Origin: Verrucomicrobiia bacterium
GTDB taxonomy: Bacteria; Verrucomicrobiota; Verrucomicrobiia; Limisphaerales; Pedosphaeraceae
DNA length: 64,000 bases
Reading direction: 5' to 3'
Assembly: GCA_036268055.1 (NCBI GenBank)
Contig: DATAUW010000016.1
Span: 1 to 64,000 of the forward strand
A model generated the notes under the pieces. The model searched no databases. It saw only the letters and a program-made list of their open reading frames with translations, and was not told the origin of the DNA. Both the position numbers and the translations under genes were made by a program. Of this stretch, positions 9,100-17,625 are shown piece after piece (positions within the stretch are counted from its first letter, which is position 1; each line of letters starts with the position of its first letter).

Positions 9100-10893
9100 A
9101 TGAGCAACCGAAAAATTATTCAAATCATTTGTCTTTGTCTGTCGTTTTCGGCATTCGGCCTCTCTGGCCGGGCGGAGCCGATTACCAATGCGATCCACGC
9201 ATATCTGAAGCGGTTCGTGGATAGTAAGCCGATAAAGTTCGGCATCGTCGTCGGTCTGGTGGACGAACATGGCAGCAGTGTCGTCAGTTACGGCAAGCTG
9301 GATAACGGCACCGACCAGGATGTGAACGGCAATACGGTTTTTGAAATGGGTTCTGTCACGAAGACCTTCACCGCCCTCTTGCTGCAGGACATGATTGATC
9401 GCGGGGAAATGAAACTGGACGATCCCGTGGCCAAATATCTGCCGGCGTCGGTCACGCTGCCGACATACAACGGCAAAGCGCTTACGCTGTTCGATCTGGC
9501 CACGCAAACCTCCGGATTTCCACACGATCCCGACAACTACGATCCCAAGCTCGCTGATCATCCTTTTGCGGATTACTCGGTGGAGAGAATGTACGAGTAT
9601 CTGTCGCATTATAAATTGACCAGGGCGCCCGGAACCCGATTTGGGTACTCGAATCTCGGAGTGGGGCTGCTGGGGCATCTAATGTGTTTGAAGGCCGGGA
9701 CGAATTTTGAATCGTTTGTGATGGATCGCATTTGCCGGCCATTGAAGATGGACAGCACACGAATCACGCTGACGCCGGAGATGAAAGGGCGGTTTGTGCA
9801 GCCACACAACCCGGCTGGCTACGCGGTGCCCGCTCTCGATTTTGGGACGTTGGAAGGTTCGGGTGCGTTGCGGACGACGGGCAACGACATGGTGAAATTC
9901 ATGTCCGCCGGCCTGGGATTTCCGCCATCCGGGCTGACTTCGTCGTTTGAAAAAACGCAACAGCTTCATTTTCACGACCCAAGGGCCAATGTGGGCCTTG
10001 TCTGGTGGATCCTGCAGCCGATACCGGGGACAACCATGGTGTTTCACAATGGCGGCACGGGCGGTTGCAGCGCGTGGATCGGTTTTGATAAGGCGCGTCG
10101 TCGCGGGGTCACGATTTTGTCGAGTTGGAGATGGTTCGATATTGATAACTTCGGATGGTATTTGTTGCACGCCGAATGGCAGTCGGATCACCGCCCCGAT
10201 GGGAAGAAAATTAATCGCCAGGTTCTTGATTCTTATGTCGGACAGTACCGGGAGCCTGCCGCTCGGTCGGGCACAGCCCATACAAATAAACTCCCTGTCA
10301 TCGGAATCCGTCGCGAGGGAGACCGGTTGGTCGCAGACAACAAATTTGTTGAAGGAGTATGGAATACTTGGTTAACGGCATTTCCTGATGAATTGTTGCC
10401 GGAATCGGAGACGTCCTTTTTTGACCGGCTCGGGGGTTGTCGCATAGCTTTTTCGCGTGACGCTCTGGGAAACGTCACTGGCCTGACGGCACATTACCCC
10501 GGGAATTCGTTTTTCTGCGAGAAAATCTCCAACGCACCGCCCAACCCGCCCGAGCCCGTCAAACCTATTGTGCCGGTTAAAGTGGATCCGAAGGTTCTGG
10601 AACCTTGCGTCGGACAGTATCAATTTCCACCAGGCCCGGGAATACCTGAAGGTGGAACAATAGCGATGTCTCAAGAGGGCGGTCTGTTGGTCTGGCGAGC
10701 CACGGGAAAGAACTTCGACACCGGGGCGATCTATCTTTATCCTGAATCCGAGACAAATTTCTTCATGGAGATCTATGACAATGCGCAACTGACGTTCGTC
10801 AAAAACGAGCGCGGACAGGCCACATCCATAATCCACCATGTGGAGGGCGTGCCGGATAAGGTCTTAAAGCGATTGCCCGATCCTATGCGATGA
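9100..10893 (+). CDS. Secreted serine hydrolase, class C beta-lactamase-like
   Basis: Beta-lactamase/penicillin-binding-like serine hydrolase of about 597 residues with an N-terminal signal peptide ending near SGRAEP. The catalytic S-x-x-K is SVTK (about residues 85-88), the second motif is YSN (about 183-185), and HNGG near residue 316 stands in for the usual KTG. The C-terminal third has two related segments starting LDSYVGQYREP and LEPCVGQYQFP, like tandem DUF3471-type beta domains. The ATG at 9100 is preferred to the GTG at 9091 because GGGGGGTGAG lies just upstream. It may act on peptidoglycan peptides or esters; the substrate is unknown. Confidence 0.88.
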   Translation: MSNRKIIQIICLCLSFSAFGLSGRAEPITNAIHAYLKRFVDSKPIKFGIVVGLVDEHGSSVVSYGKLDNGTDQDVNGNTVFEMGSVTKTFTALLLQDMIDRGEMKLDDPVAKYLPASVTLPTYNGKALTLFDLATQTSGFPHDPDNYDPKLADHPFADYSVERMYEYLSHYKLTRAPGTRFGYSNLGVGLLGHLMCLKAGTNFESFVMDRICRPLKMDSTRITLTPEMKGRFVQPHNPAGYAVPALDFGTLEGSGALRTTGNDMVKFMSAGLGFPPSGLTSSFEKTQQLHFHDPRANVGLVWWILQPIPGTTMVFHNGGTGGCSAWIGFDKARRRGVTILSSWRWFDIDNFGWYLLHAEWQSDHRPDGKKINRQVLDSYVGQYREPAARSGTAHTNKLPVIGIRREGDRLVADNKFVEGVWNTWLTAFPDELLPESETSFFDRLGGCRIAFSRDALGNVTGLTAHYPGNSFFCEKISNAPPNPPEPVKPIVPVKVDPKVLEPCVGQYQFPPGPGIPEGGTIAMSQEGGLLVWRATGKNFDTGAIYLYPESETNFFMEIYDNAQLTFVKNERGQATSIIHHVEGVPDKVLKRLPDPMR

Positions 10894-10917
10894 AGTGACC
10901 GGCTGAATAGAATGGCT

Positions 10918-12057
10918 TTAAGCGGCGGGTTTTAAAATGACTTTGGTCCAGCCTTTATCGCGGGCGTCAAAGTGCTGGTAACCTTTTGGGGCATCCTTCA
11001 GCGGGAGGATGTGGGAGACGATGAACGATGGCTTCGCCTTGCCTAATTCGATGAGCGTGCAAAGGCGGCGATTATAGGTTTTCACGTTGGCCTGGCCGGT
11101 TCCCATGCGCAATCCTTTCTCCCAAAACTTTCCCCAGTTAAAGGCGATCTGGCCTTTTTTCTCGAGTTTGTTGCGGCTCTTGGGATCTTTTTCCACGAAC
11201 ACGCCGACGACGCCGAGCGCGCCACTGGGACGGACGGCTTCGACGAGTTGGTTCATGGTGATGTTCGGCTGCTCGTGAGCTTCAATGTCGTGGGCTTGAT
11301 AGCCGACGCATTCGCAACCTTTGTCAGCGCCTTCGCCGTCGGTGAGGTCGAGGATGGCTTCGACCGGAGAATTTTTTGAATTGTTGATGGGAATCGCGCC
11401 GATTTGTTTGGCGAGTTTGAGGCGATCGGGCAGCGGATCCACGACGATGATTTTTCCCGCGCCGCGCAGGCTTGCCGAATACGCCGCCATGAGCCCCACC
11501 GGGCCCGCGCCGAAAATCACGACGGATTCGCCGGGTTGGATGCAGGCCATCTCGGTCGCGTGATAGCCGGTAGGAAAAATGTCTGCGAGCATCACATAGT
11601 CGTGTTGTTTTTCCTCGGCATCCTCGGGAAGTTTAAGGCAATTAAAATCGCCGTACGGAACGCGCAACAATTCCGCCTGCCCGCCCTCGAACGGCCCCAT
11701 GCCGGAAAAACCGTAGGCGGCGCCCGCATGGCCGGGGTTCAAGGAAAGACACGCACCGGTCAAGCCACGCTCGCAATTTTTGCAATAGCCGCAACTGACA
11801 TTGAACGGCAGGCAAACCCAATCGCCTACCTTGACGTTAGCGACCGCGCCGCCGACTTCGATCACTTGGCCGAGATTTTCGTGGCCGAGCACGCGGCCTT
11901 CTTCCATGTCGGTGCGTCCGTCATACATGTGAAGGTCCGAGCCGCAAATATTCGTGCTGGTGATTTTGACCAGAACGTCCGTGGGCGCTTCGATGCGCGC
12001 ATCGGGAACTTCTTTGACTTTGACACTGCGCGGTCCGTCGTAAACAAGAGCTTTCAT
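10918..12057 (-). CDS. Zinc-dependent dehydrogenase, glutathione-independent formaldehyde dehydrogenase-like
   Basis: Medium-chain zinc dehydrogenase of about 379 residues. It has the catalytic-zinc motifs NICGSDLHMYDG and GHENLGQV, the structural zinc loop CGYCKNCERGLTGAC with four cysteines, and the Rossmann motif GAGPVGLMAAYSA. Overall order and the C-terminal KGWTKVILKP fit the Pseudomonas-type formaldehyde dehydrogenase (NAD-dependent, no glutathione needed) better than plain alcohol dehydrogenases. An upstream in-frame start at 12192 would add 45 residues unlike the family, so the ATG at 12057 is chosen. It is convergent with the serine hydrolase (24-base gap). Confidence 0.9.
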   Translation of the reverse strand: MKALVYDGPRSVKVKEVPDARIEAPTDVLVKITSTNICGSDLHMYDGRTDMEEGRVLGHENLGQVIEVGGAVANVKVGDWVCLPFNVSCGYCKNCERGLTGACLSLNPGHAGAAYGFSGMGPFEGGQAELLRVPYGDFNCLKLPEDAEEKQHDYVMLADIFPTGYHATEMACIQPGESVVIFGAGPVGLMAAYSASLRGAGKIIVVDPLPDRLKLAKQIGAIPINNSKNSPVEAILDLTDGEGADKGCECVGYQAHDIEAHEQPNITMNQLVEAVRPSGALGVVGVFVEKDPKSRNKLEKKGQIAFNWGKFWEKGLRMGTGQANVKTYNRRLCTLIELGKAKPSFIVSHILPLKDAPKGYQHFDARDKGWTKVILKPAA

Positions 12058-12104
12058 AAATTTAGAAATGGGTTGAGTTGCGATTTTTTGGAGAGTGGAA
12101 TGAA

Positions 12105-12404
12105 TCAGGGCAAAACGATTTTTTGAGCGTGGATCACGATTGCATGCTCCTGAAATATTTTCTTGAGACCGTTCCGGTATTCGCGCAGCCATTTTATATC
12201 CGGCGATTCGGCGGTTACTTCGTACGCCACGAGGTTATCCGGACTGGATGGCTTTTCCGCCGCAGCGCGGCTGTAGGTTGTGAAATTCTGGAACCGGCTG
12301 GACAGATTTGCCTTAACTGACTGATAAAGGGCCGCAGGAAAAACCCGACCGCTTTTATTGCAAAGCGGCAACAGGATTCGGATCAAATATTTTTGATTAT
12401 ACAT
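12105..12404 (-). CDS. Small conserved-looking protein of unknown function
   Basis: A 99-residue protein beginning YLIRILLPLCNKSGRVFPAA and ending with FQEHAIVIHAQKIVL. The layout (hydrophobic 'ILLP' strand, 'F..LY..V' helix, a 'T.Y.RAAAE' strand, then 'EV' and 'W...YR..L.K.F.QE.I.I.A') resembles a family of uncharacterised small alpha/beta proteins I have seen in soil bacteria. It lies 47 bases upstream of the formaldehyde dehydrogenase-like gene and may be co-transcribed with it. No function can be assigned. Confidence 0.65.
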   Translation of the reverse strand: MYNQKYLIRILLPLCNKSGRVFPAALYQSVKANLSSRFQNFTTYSRAAAEKPSSPDNLVAYEVTAESPDIKWLREYRNGLKKIFQEHAIVIHAQKIVLP

Positions 12405-12463
12405 GGTTTAAAAATTCCCCCAGCGGTTTGGGATCGCCGGGGGAATGAGCGTTGCGGCTGGAT

Positions 12464-13015
12464 TTATTCAGCTTCCTGATTCGCGGCTTCGGAAAGTTCC
12501 GTCAACTTTTCGTCGGCGGCTTTTTCTTCCGAAAGCGTTTGCTGAAGCAGGTCGAGCGCTTCGTTGTGGCCCATTTCCTTCGCCCAGGTGCAGACCGTTC
12601 CGTAGGAGGCGATTTCGTAATGTTCCACTTTTTGCGCGGCGGCGATCAGGCCGGCATCGCCAGCGTCTGTATCACCCCACTCGTCCATGATCTCGCTGCC
12701 TTCTTCGACGAGGCCCTTCATTGCCTTGCAGGTTTTGCTCTTGGCCTTTTCGCCGAGCGAAGAGAAAACCGCTTCCAGCCGCGAGGCATGGTTTTTGGTT
12801 TCTTCGAGGTGCGAGCGAAAGGCCTCGGCGAGTTCCTCCGACTTGGCGGCCTTGGCCAGCTTCGGCAATGCCTTGATCAACTGTTGTTCGGCGCTCAGGA
12901 GATCGGCGAGTTCGTCGAGGAACAAGGCGTGAAGGTCGTTGTCCATCTCGGTATCGCCATTGTCGCGAGAGCTGGAAACTGGTTTTACGTTGCGGGATTT
13001 TCCAATCGTTTTCAT
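12464..13015 (-). CDS. Ferritin-like YciE/YciF (DUF892) protein
   Basis: DUF892 protein of 183 residues, a four-helix ferritin-like fold linked to stress responses. Recognised from DLHALFLDELADLLSAEQQL near residue 28, LEETKNHASRLEAVF, and KVEHYEIASYGTV, which contain the E..H and E..H..Y pattern of the metal site. The first 20 residues are Ser/Lys-rich and probably disordered. The gene lies alone on the minus strand after a repeat-bearing gap, with the small protein and dehydrogenase genes downstream, which suggests a stress-related group. Confidence 0.9.
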   Translation of the reverse strand: MKTIGKSRNVKPVSSSRDNGDTEMDNDLHALFLDELADLLSAEQQLIKALPKLAKAAKSEELAEAFRSHLEETKNHASRLEAVFSSLGEKAKSKTCKAMKGLVEEGSEIMDEWGDTDAGDAGLIAAAQKVEHYEIASYGTVCTWAKEMGHNEALDLLQQTLSEEKAADEKLTELSEAANQEAE

Positions 13016-13445
13016 CTTTGTGTTTGGTTGTAAGTTTTGTTTTAAGACGCGTGAGCCGAGGCGAAATCGCCCCGGTTCACTTTGGGTTTTAGCAACGCGC
13101 GTGCCTCGAAAATTTCGGTGGTTTCCTTCGTCATCAAATCGTGGTCAAAAAAATCTAAACGCCTTTCGGAAAGTCTCTTTCAAAAATCTAAAGAAAATTT
13201 ATCCGTGAATGTATCTTCACGTGTTGCCGCGAAACGCGGAGATGATGGAGAATTTTTCTCGCACTTCGCCGCGCAGATTTGGCACAGGGCGTGTTGCAAT
13301 TCGCGGAAAGGGGAAGCCGTTCAATTCTTTAGGAGCGGTACGTTTATGGTGAAATAAACATACGCTCCTACGGAGCTAAGATTTTTTGCGGATGATATTT
13401 ATAAACATGGCGGCCCTCCAGGCCTTCAAAATGCGTGGAGGAGAA
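13016..13445. repeat. Gene-free gap with an imperfect hairpin
   Basis: No coding region is supported in these 430 bases between two minus-strand genes. At 13330-13370 there is an imperfect inverted repeat: TAGGAGCGGTACGTTTAT on the left and ATAAACATACGCTCCTA on the right, with a 5-6 base loop. It lacks a T-run, so it is more like an intergenic palindromic repeat than a terminator. The promoter for the ferritin-like gene should also lie here, but none is clear. Confidence 0.5.
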
Positions 13446-15608
13446 TCAGCGGGCGGGCGCGTCTTCGACAGTGACGGTGAGGCCGTTTAGCAGTTCGTTC
13501 AAGGCGACCAGCAGATGTTCCGCGGTGTAAGGCTTCATCAAGAAGCGCTGGATGTTCAGCGATGCCCACTCGGATGATTGGTCGCTGCCCCACACGTTCG
13601 TTCCCAAGCCGCTGGAAGCAATGATCGGCAGCCGCTGATCAATCTTGCGCACCGCCCGAATCATCGCGAGTCCGTCCGTGTGCGGCATCATCACATCGGT
13701 GACGATGGCCTTGATGGTTTTGCGATGGTGCGCGAAAACCGCCAGGCCTTCCGCGCCGTCGCGGGCGGTGAGGGTTTGATAATTGTAACGCTCTAAAATT
13801 TTCTGGCCGCCGTGGACGATTTCCGCCTCGTCATCCACGATCAAAATCGTTTCGCCGTGGCCGAGCGGCACGACGGTTTCCGTCGCGCTGATGGACCAAT
13901 GGACCGACTGCGTTCCCGGCGCGGCCGGCAGATACACGCTGAACACCGTGCCGTGATTCACTTTGCTCGACACGCTGATCGCGCCGCCGTGCGCTTTTAC
14001 GATTCCGCTGGCGGTGCAAAGGCCGAGTCCGGTGCCTTTGCCGTGGCCTTTGGTCGTGAAGAACGGATCGAAAATGCGTTCCATGATGCCCGCCGGAATG
14101 CCCGCGCCGGTGTCGGAAACTTGCAGCAAAATGTACGGCCCCGGTTTTAAGTCCGCGCTGACATCGATCGTCGCGCCGTTGAGCGTGACATTGGCCGCGC
14201 GCAGGCTGAGGTTGCCGCCTTTCGCCATCGCATCGCGGGCGTTCACGCACAGGTTGAGCAGCACCTGATGGATTTGAGTGCGGTCGCCCTGGATGTTCCA
14301 AAGTTCATCGGGCGCTTCGAAGGAGATCTCGATATTGCGAGGAAAAGTTTCGTGGATCATTTTGGCCATCTCCTCGATGATCTGACCGGTGCCGAGCAAC
14401 ACGCGCTCGCCGCCGATGCCGCGGCCAAAGGTCAGCACCTGCTTGATGATGTCCGCGCCACGTTTCACACTGGATTCGATGCGCGCGACGGTGTCTTCAA
14501 ATTCGCGCGGCGGCAACGGCCAGCGCAGGACTTCCGTGGCGATCAAGACCGGCGCGAGAATATTATTGAGATCGTGCGCCATGCCGCTGGCGAGCGTGCC
14601 GATCGCTTCCATGCGCTGCGTGCGCAAGTATTGGGTTTCAAGGCGTTTCTTTTCGGTGATGTCGGTGTCAATCGTGAGGATGGATTTGGGCGCGCCCTCG
14701 GCGTCGCGCAACAAGGTCCAGCGGCTGGTCACGGTGACGGGTTCGTTAAGCTTGGTGGTGCGCAGCAGTTCGCCGTTCCACTCGCCGGTGCGCATGAGAG
14801 TTTGCCGCGCGCTGTCGTCACCGGGAAATTCGCGGACAAAAATTTTCGGCACATCGCCCGCGACGGCTTCCGCGGAAGTCCAGCGATACAACCGTTCGGC
14901 GCCTTTGTTCCAGAAATTAATTTTGCCGGAGAGATCGTGAACAAAAATTGCGTCGGAAGCGAGGTCGAGCAGAAAACTTTGCTCGCGGATGCGATTGATC
15001 GCGAGTTTGTGCTCGTGGATTTCACTGGCGAGGAGCATGTTCGCGGCCTGCAACGCGCCGGTGCGTTCGGCGACGAGCGTTTCGAGGTCCTCGAATTTTT
15101 GTTTTGAGTCCTGAAGCAACTGCCACTTTTCCGTGAGCGCGTGGGCGAGTTGCATGACTTCAGCGTTGTCGAAAGGTTTTTTAAGCAGGACCATGCGGTC
15201 GGATTGGCCGATCTTTTCGATTATCTCCTCCCACGAATAATCCGAGTAAGCCGTGCAGATCACGATCTGCAAATCAGGGTCCACTTTCCAGATGCGCGCG
15301 ACCGTCTCGATGCCGTCCCAGCCGGGCGGCATGCGGACATCCACGAACGCCATCGCGAACAGCTGGCCTTTCGCCACGGCGGCTTCGACCATCGCCAAAC
15401 CTTCCTGGCCTTGAAACGCGGAACTGATCTCGAACCGCACGCCATTGAGCGGGCCATTGGACTTGCCGAACATGGCTTCTTCGAGCGCGTCGAACCCGCT
15501 GTCTGCGCCACGATCAGGGCAAAGCACCTTGTGAAAATCCGCGTGGATGGGGTGGTTATCGTCAACTACTAAAATGCGGCGATTGCGGCTGGGCTTGTCG
15601 GCACTCAC
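13446..15608 (-). CDS. Hybrid sensor histidine kinase (REC-PAS-HisKA-HATPase-REC)
   Basis: A 720-residue cytoplasmic hybrid kinase without membrane helices. Order: receiver domain (about 11-150; phospho-acceptor Asp90 in AFVDVRMP, Lys144 in LLKKPF), coiled-coil linker, PAS domain (about 212-320), HisKA with His345 in SGMAHDLNNILAP, HATPase (N-box LLNLCVNARDAM near 451, DTGAGIP near 499, GTGLGL near 525) and a second receiver (about 586-705; Asp638 in VTDVMMP). The N-terminal receiver suggests input from another kinase, plausibly the one encoded just upstream, since the GTG start overlaps that gene's TGA (15605-15608). Confidence 0.95.
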   Translation of the reverse strand: MSADKPSRNRRILVVDDNHPIHADFHKVLCPDRGADSGFDALEEAMFGKSNGPLNGVRFEISSAFQGQEGLAMVEAAVAKGQLFAMAFVDVRMPPGWDGIETVARIWKVDPDLQIVICTAYSDYSWEEIIEKIGQSDRMVLLKKPFDNAEVMQLAHALTEKWQLLQDSKQKFEDLETLVAERTGALQAANMLLASEIHEHKLAINRIREQSFLLDLASDAIFVHDLSGKINFWNKGAERLYRWTSAEAVAGDVPKIFVREFPGDDSARQTLMRTGEWNGELLRTTKLNEPVTVTSRWTLLRDAEGAPKSILTIDTDITEKKRLETQYLRTQRMEAIGTLASGMAHDLNNILAPVLIATEVLRWPLPPREFEDTVARIESSVKRGADIIKQVLTFGRGIGGERVLLGTGQIIEEMAKMIHETFPRNIEISFEAPDELWNIQGDRTQIHQVLLNLCVNARDAMAKGGNLSLRAANVTLNGATIDVSADLKPGPYILLQVSDTGAGIPAGIMERIFDPFFTTKGHGKGTGLGLCTASGIVKAHGGAISVSSKVNHGTVFSVYLPAAPGTQSVHWSISATETVVPLGHGETILIVDDEAEIVHGGQKILERYNYQTLTARDGAEGLAVFAHHRKTIKAIVTDVMMPHTDGLAMIRAVRKIDQRLPIIASSGLGTNVWGSDQSSEWASLNIQRFLMKPYTAEHLLVALNELLNGLTVTVEDAPAR

Positions 15609-17332
15609 GCGCCGGCCTTTTCTTTGGGTTGCAAAGGTAATTCCAGCGTGAAGGTCGCGCCGTGGCCGATGCCCGCGCTTTCGACCGTCAAGCTTCCGCC
15701 CAATTCTTTCGCCGCGAGCGCGCCGCTGTGCAGGCCGAAACCGTGACCGTCTTTGCGGGTGGTGAAACCGTGCGCGAAAATGCGTGTGAGATTTTCCTGC
15801 GGAATGCCGATGCCATTATCCATGACCTGAATGATCGCGAGGCCACCGGCATTCGTGCCGACCTTGAGCGTCATCAATTTTTGTTTGGGGCTGCCGTCAT
15901 CGAGCGCGTACTTCGCGTTGCGAATGAGATTCACCAAAATCTGCAAGACCTTGTGTTTCTCGACCATGATCACCGGTTCGCTGGAATATTCGCGGACGAG
16001 TTGCACGCTGTGACGTTCCATCGCGCCGACGTTCATGCGGATGGCGTCCTCGACCAAATCAATGACGCCGGCCGATTCCGCCACGCCGGATATGCGGGCA
16101 TAGCTTTGCTGCATCGCGACGATTTCCTTGATGTGCTCGACGTTTTTATTCATGTCGTCGAGTTCGGTGAGAACGTCTCTCTGCTCGTTGGCAAGGCGCG
16201 CGGCGAGGCCGGAAAGGTATTCGGGTAATTGTTTTCCGCGCGGGTCGTTTGCGACAAATTCCGTGAGGTGGCCGTTCTGCTCCTGCAAGAGCGAGGCCAT
16301 CTTGCCGAGGCTGCCGATTTTTGAATTCCGAATTTTTTGCGCCACGAGGAGGCTCGAAACATTCACGCTGTTGAGCACGTTGCCCACATTGTGCAAAACA
16401 CTGGTGGCCACTTCCGCGCGACCGGCCTGATGCGAGGCGGCCAATAGTTGCTTGTGGACCTGCTCCAGTTTCGCCTCGGCGGCTTTGATTTTGGAAATAT
16501 CCTTGGAGATGCCGAAGGTGCCGATGATTTCACCGGCGCTGTTGCGGAACGGCATCTTCGCCGTGAGCACCCAGGATTCGCTGCCGTCCTTTTCCCCTTC
16601 ACGCTCGACTTTTCCGACGATGGGCTCGCCGGTGCAGATGATTTCCTGTTCGTCGGCAAACGCGCGGCTGGCGTGGGCAGTTTGATGATGGTCGAAATCC
16701 GTGGTTCCCATGATCTGATCGCGGGTGAGTTGATACTTGGCGCACATGGCGTTGCTGAACTCGATGAATCGCGATTGCAGGTCCTTGAAATAAATGGCGT
16801 CGGGGGAATTTTCCAACAGGGCGTGCACCAGATTTTGCTGAAACTCGGCCTTGGCCTGTTGCTCACGAAAATTCGAGATGTCCCGCGCCATGCCTTGCAC
16901 GATGGTCGCGCCGTCCGCGCTCGGCACCGTCCAGAGAGTGACTTCGACATGGACGACGTGAGCGGATTTCGTGTTGAAGGCGAGTTCGTAGGGAGCGGTT
17001 TTTCCAGCGGCAAAAGTTTTTTCGAGCAGGCTGCGGGCGACCCCGCGCGAGGGTGGAATGGTGATTTGCTCCCAGGTGAGTGAACGCGCTTCATCGCGAG
17101 AATAGCCGAGCGATTTCAAGGCGCTGGGATTGAGATCCAAAAAATTTCCGGAAGCATCGAGCGTGTAAAACCAGTGCGGGGCATTTTCAAAAATCGCTGA
17201 CGTTGCGAACGCGGGTTGAGGCTCGCTCGGTCGCCGCGTGGCGTCAGATGAAGCGACGAAACCAGATTGGGGAATCGGTTCCGGATGAGTGCCTACAATC
17301 GTCCCATTAGGGTGTGGCTTTACGTCGTGCAT
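15605..17332 (-). CDS. PAS-domain sensor histidine kinase
   Basis: A soluble kinase of about 575 residues from the ATG at 17332; the frame stays open up to 17491, so the start is uncertain. Two PAS domains are visible (one starting FENAPHWFYTLDASGN, a second starting LLENSPDAIYFKDLQSRF, each closed by a PAC-like tail). The phospho-acceptor region reads AEVATSVLHNVGNVLNSV, an H-box variant with His-Asn instead of His-Glu/Asp. The HATPase has NLIRNAKYALDD, DNGIGIPQENL and a GHGFGLH glycine box. It is the first gene of a two-gene unit with the hybrid kinase and probably feeds phosphate to its receivers. Confidence 0.9.
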   Translation of the reverse strand: MHDVKPHPNGTIVGTHPEPIPQSGFVASSDATRRPSEPQPAFATSAIFENAPHWFYTLDASGNFLDLNPSALKSLGYSRDEARSLTWEQITIPPSRGVARSLLEKTFAAGKTAPYELAFNTKSAHVVHVEVTLWTVPSADGATIVQGMARDISNFREQQAKAEFQQNLVHALLENSPDAIYFKDLQSRFIEFSNAMCAKYQLTRDQIMGTTDFDHHQTAHASRAFADEQEIICTGEPIVGKVEREGEKDGSESWVLTAKMPFRNSAGEIIGTFGISKDISKIKAAEAKLEQVHKQLLAASHQAGRAEVATSVLHNVGNVLNSVNVSSLLVAQKIRNSKIGSLGKMASLLQEQNGHLTEFVANDPRGKQLPEYLSGLAARLANEQRDVLTELDDMNKNVEHIKEIVAMQQSYARISGVAESAGVIDLVEDAIRMNVGAMERHSVQLVREYSSEPVIMVEKHKVLQILVNLIRNAKYALDDGSPKQKLMTLKVGTNAGGLAIIQVMDNGIGIPQENLTRIFAHGFTTRKDGHGFGLHSGALAAKELGGSLTVESAGIGHGATFTLELPLQPKEKAGA

Positions 17333-17625
17333 CGGGAGAGGTAAAGCAAGCGATGTTCCAATCGCGACAGTTTCTTTGGAGCTTCTAAGGGAAGGGCGAT
17401 TTACATGTCTTGCGCAACGATCAAGTAATTGGCAATCAAGCAAATAACCGGCGTGGATAATCCTCTGATGGAATGTGCAAAGGGATTGCAATCTGCCAAA
17501 ACCATTTACTTCTTAAAATTATAAGACCTAAAGATGGCAAGGAATTGGACAGTCCGTTTTGAGAAGCTTATTGCGGCAGAGAAACGAGTTATTCAGACAA
17601 TTTGTAAAAGAGGTTACTCCTTTAA

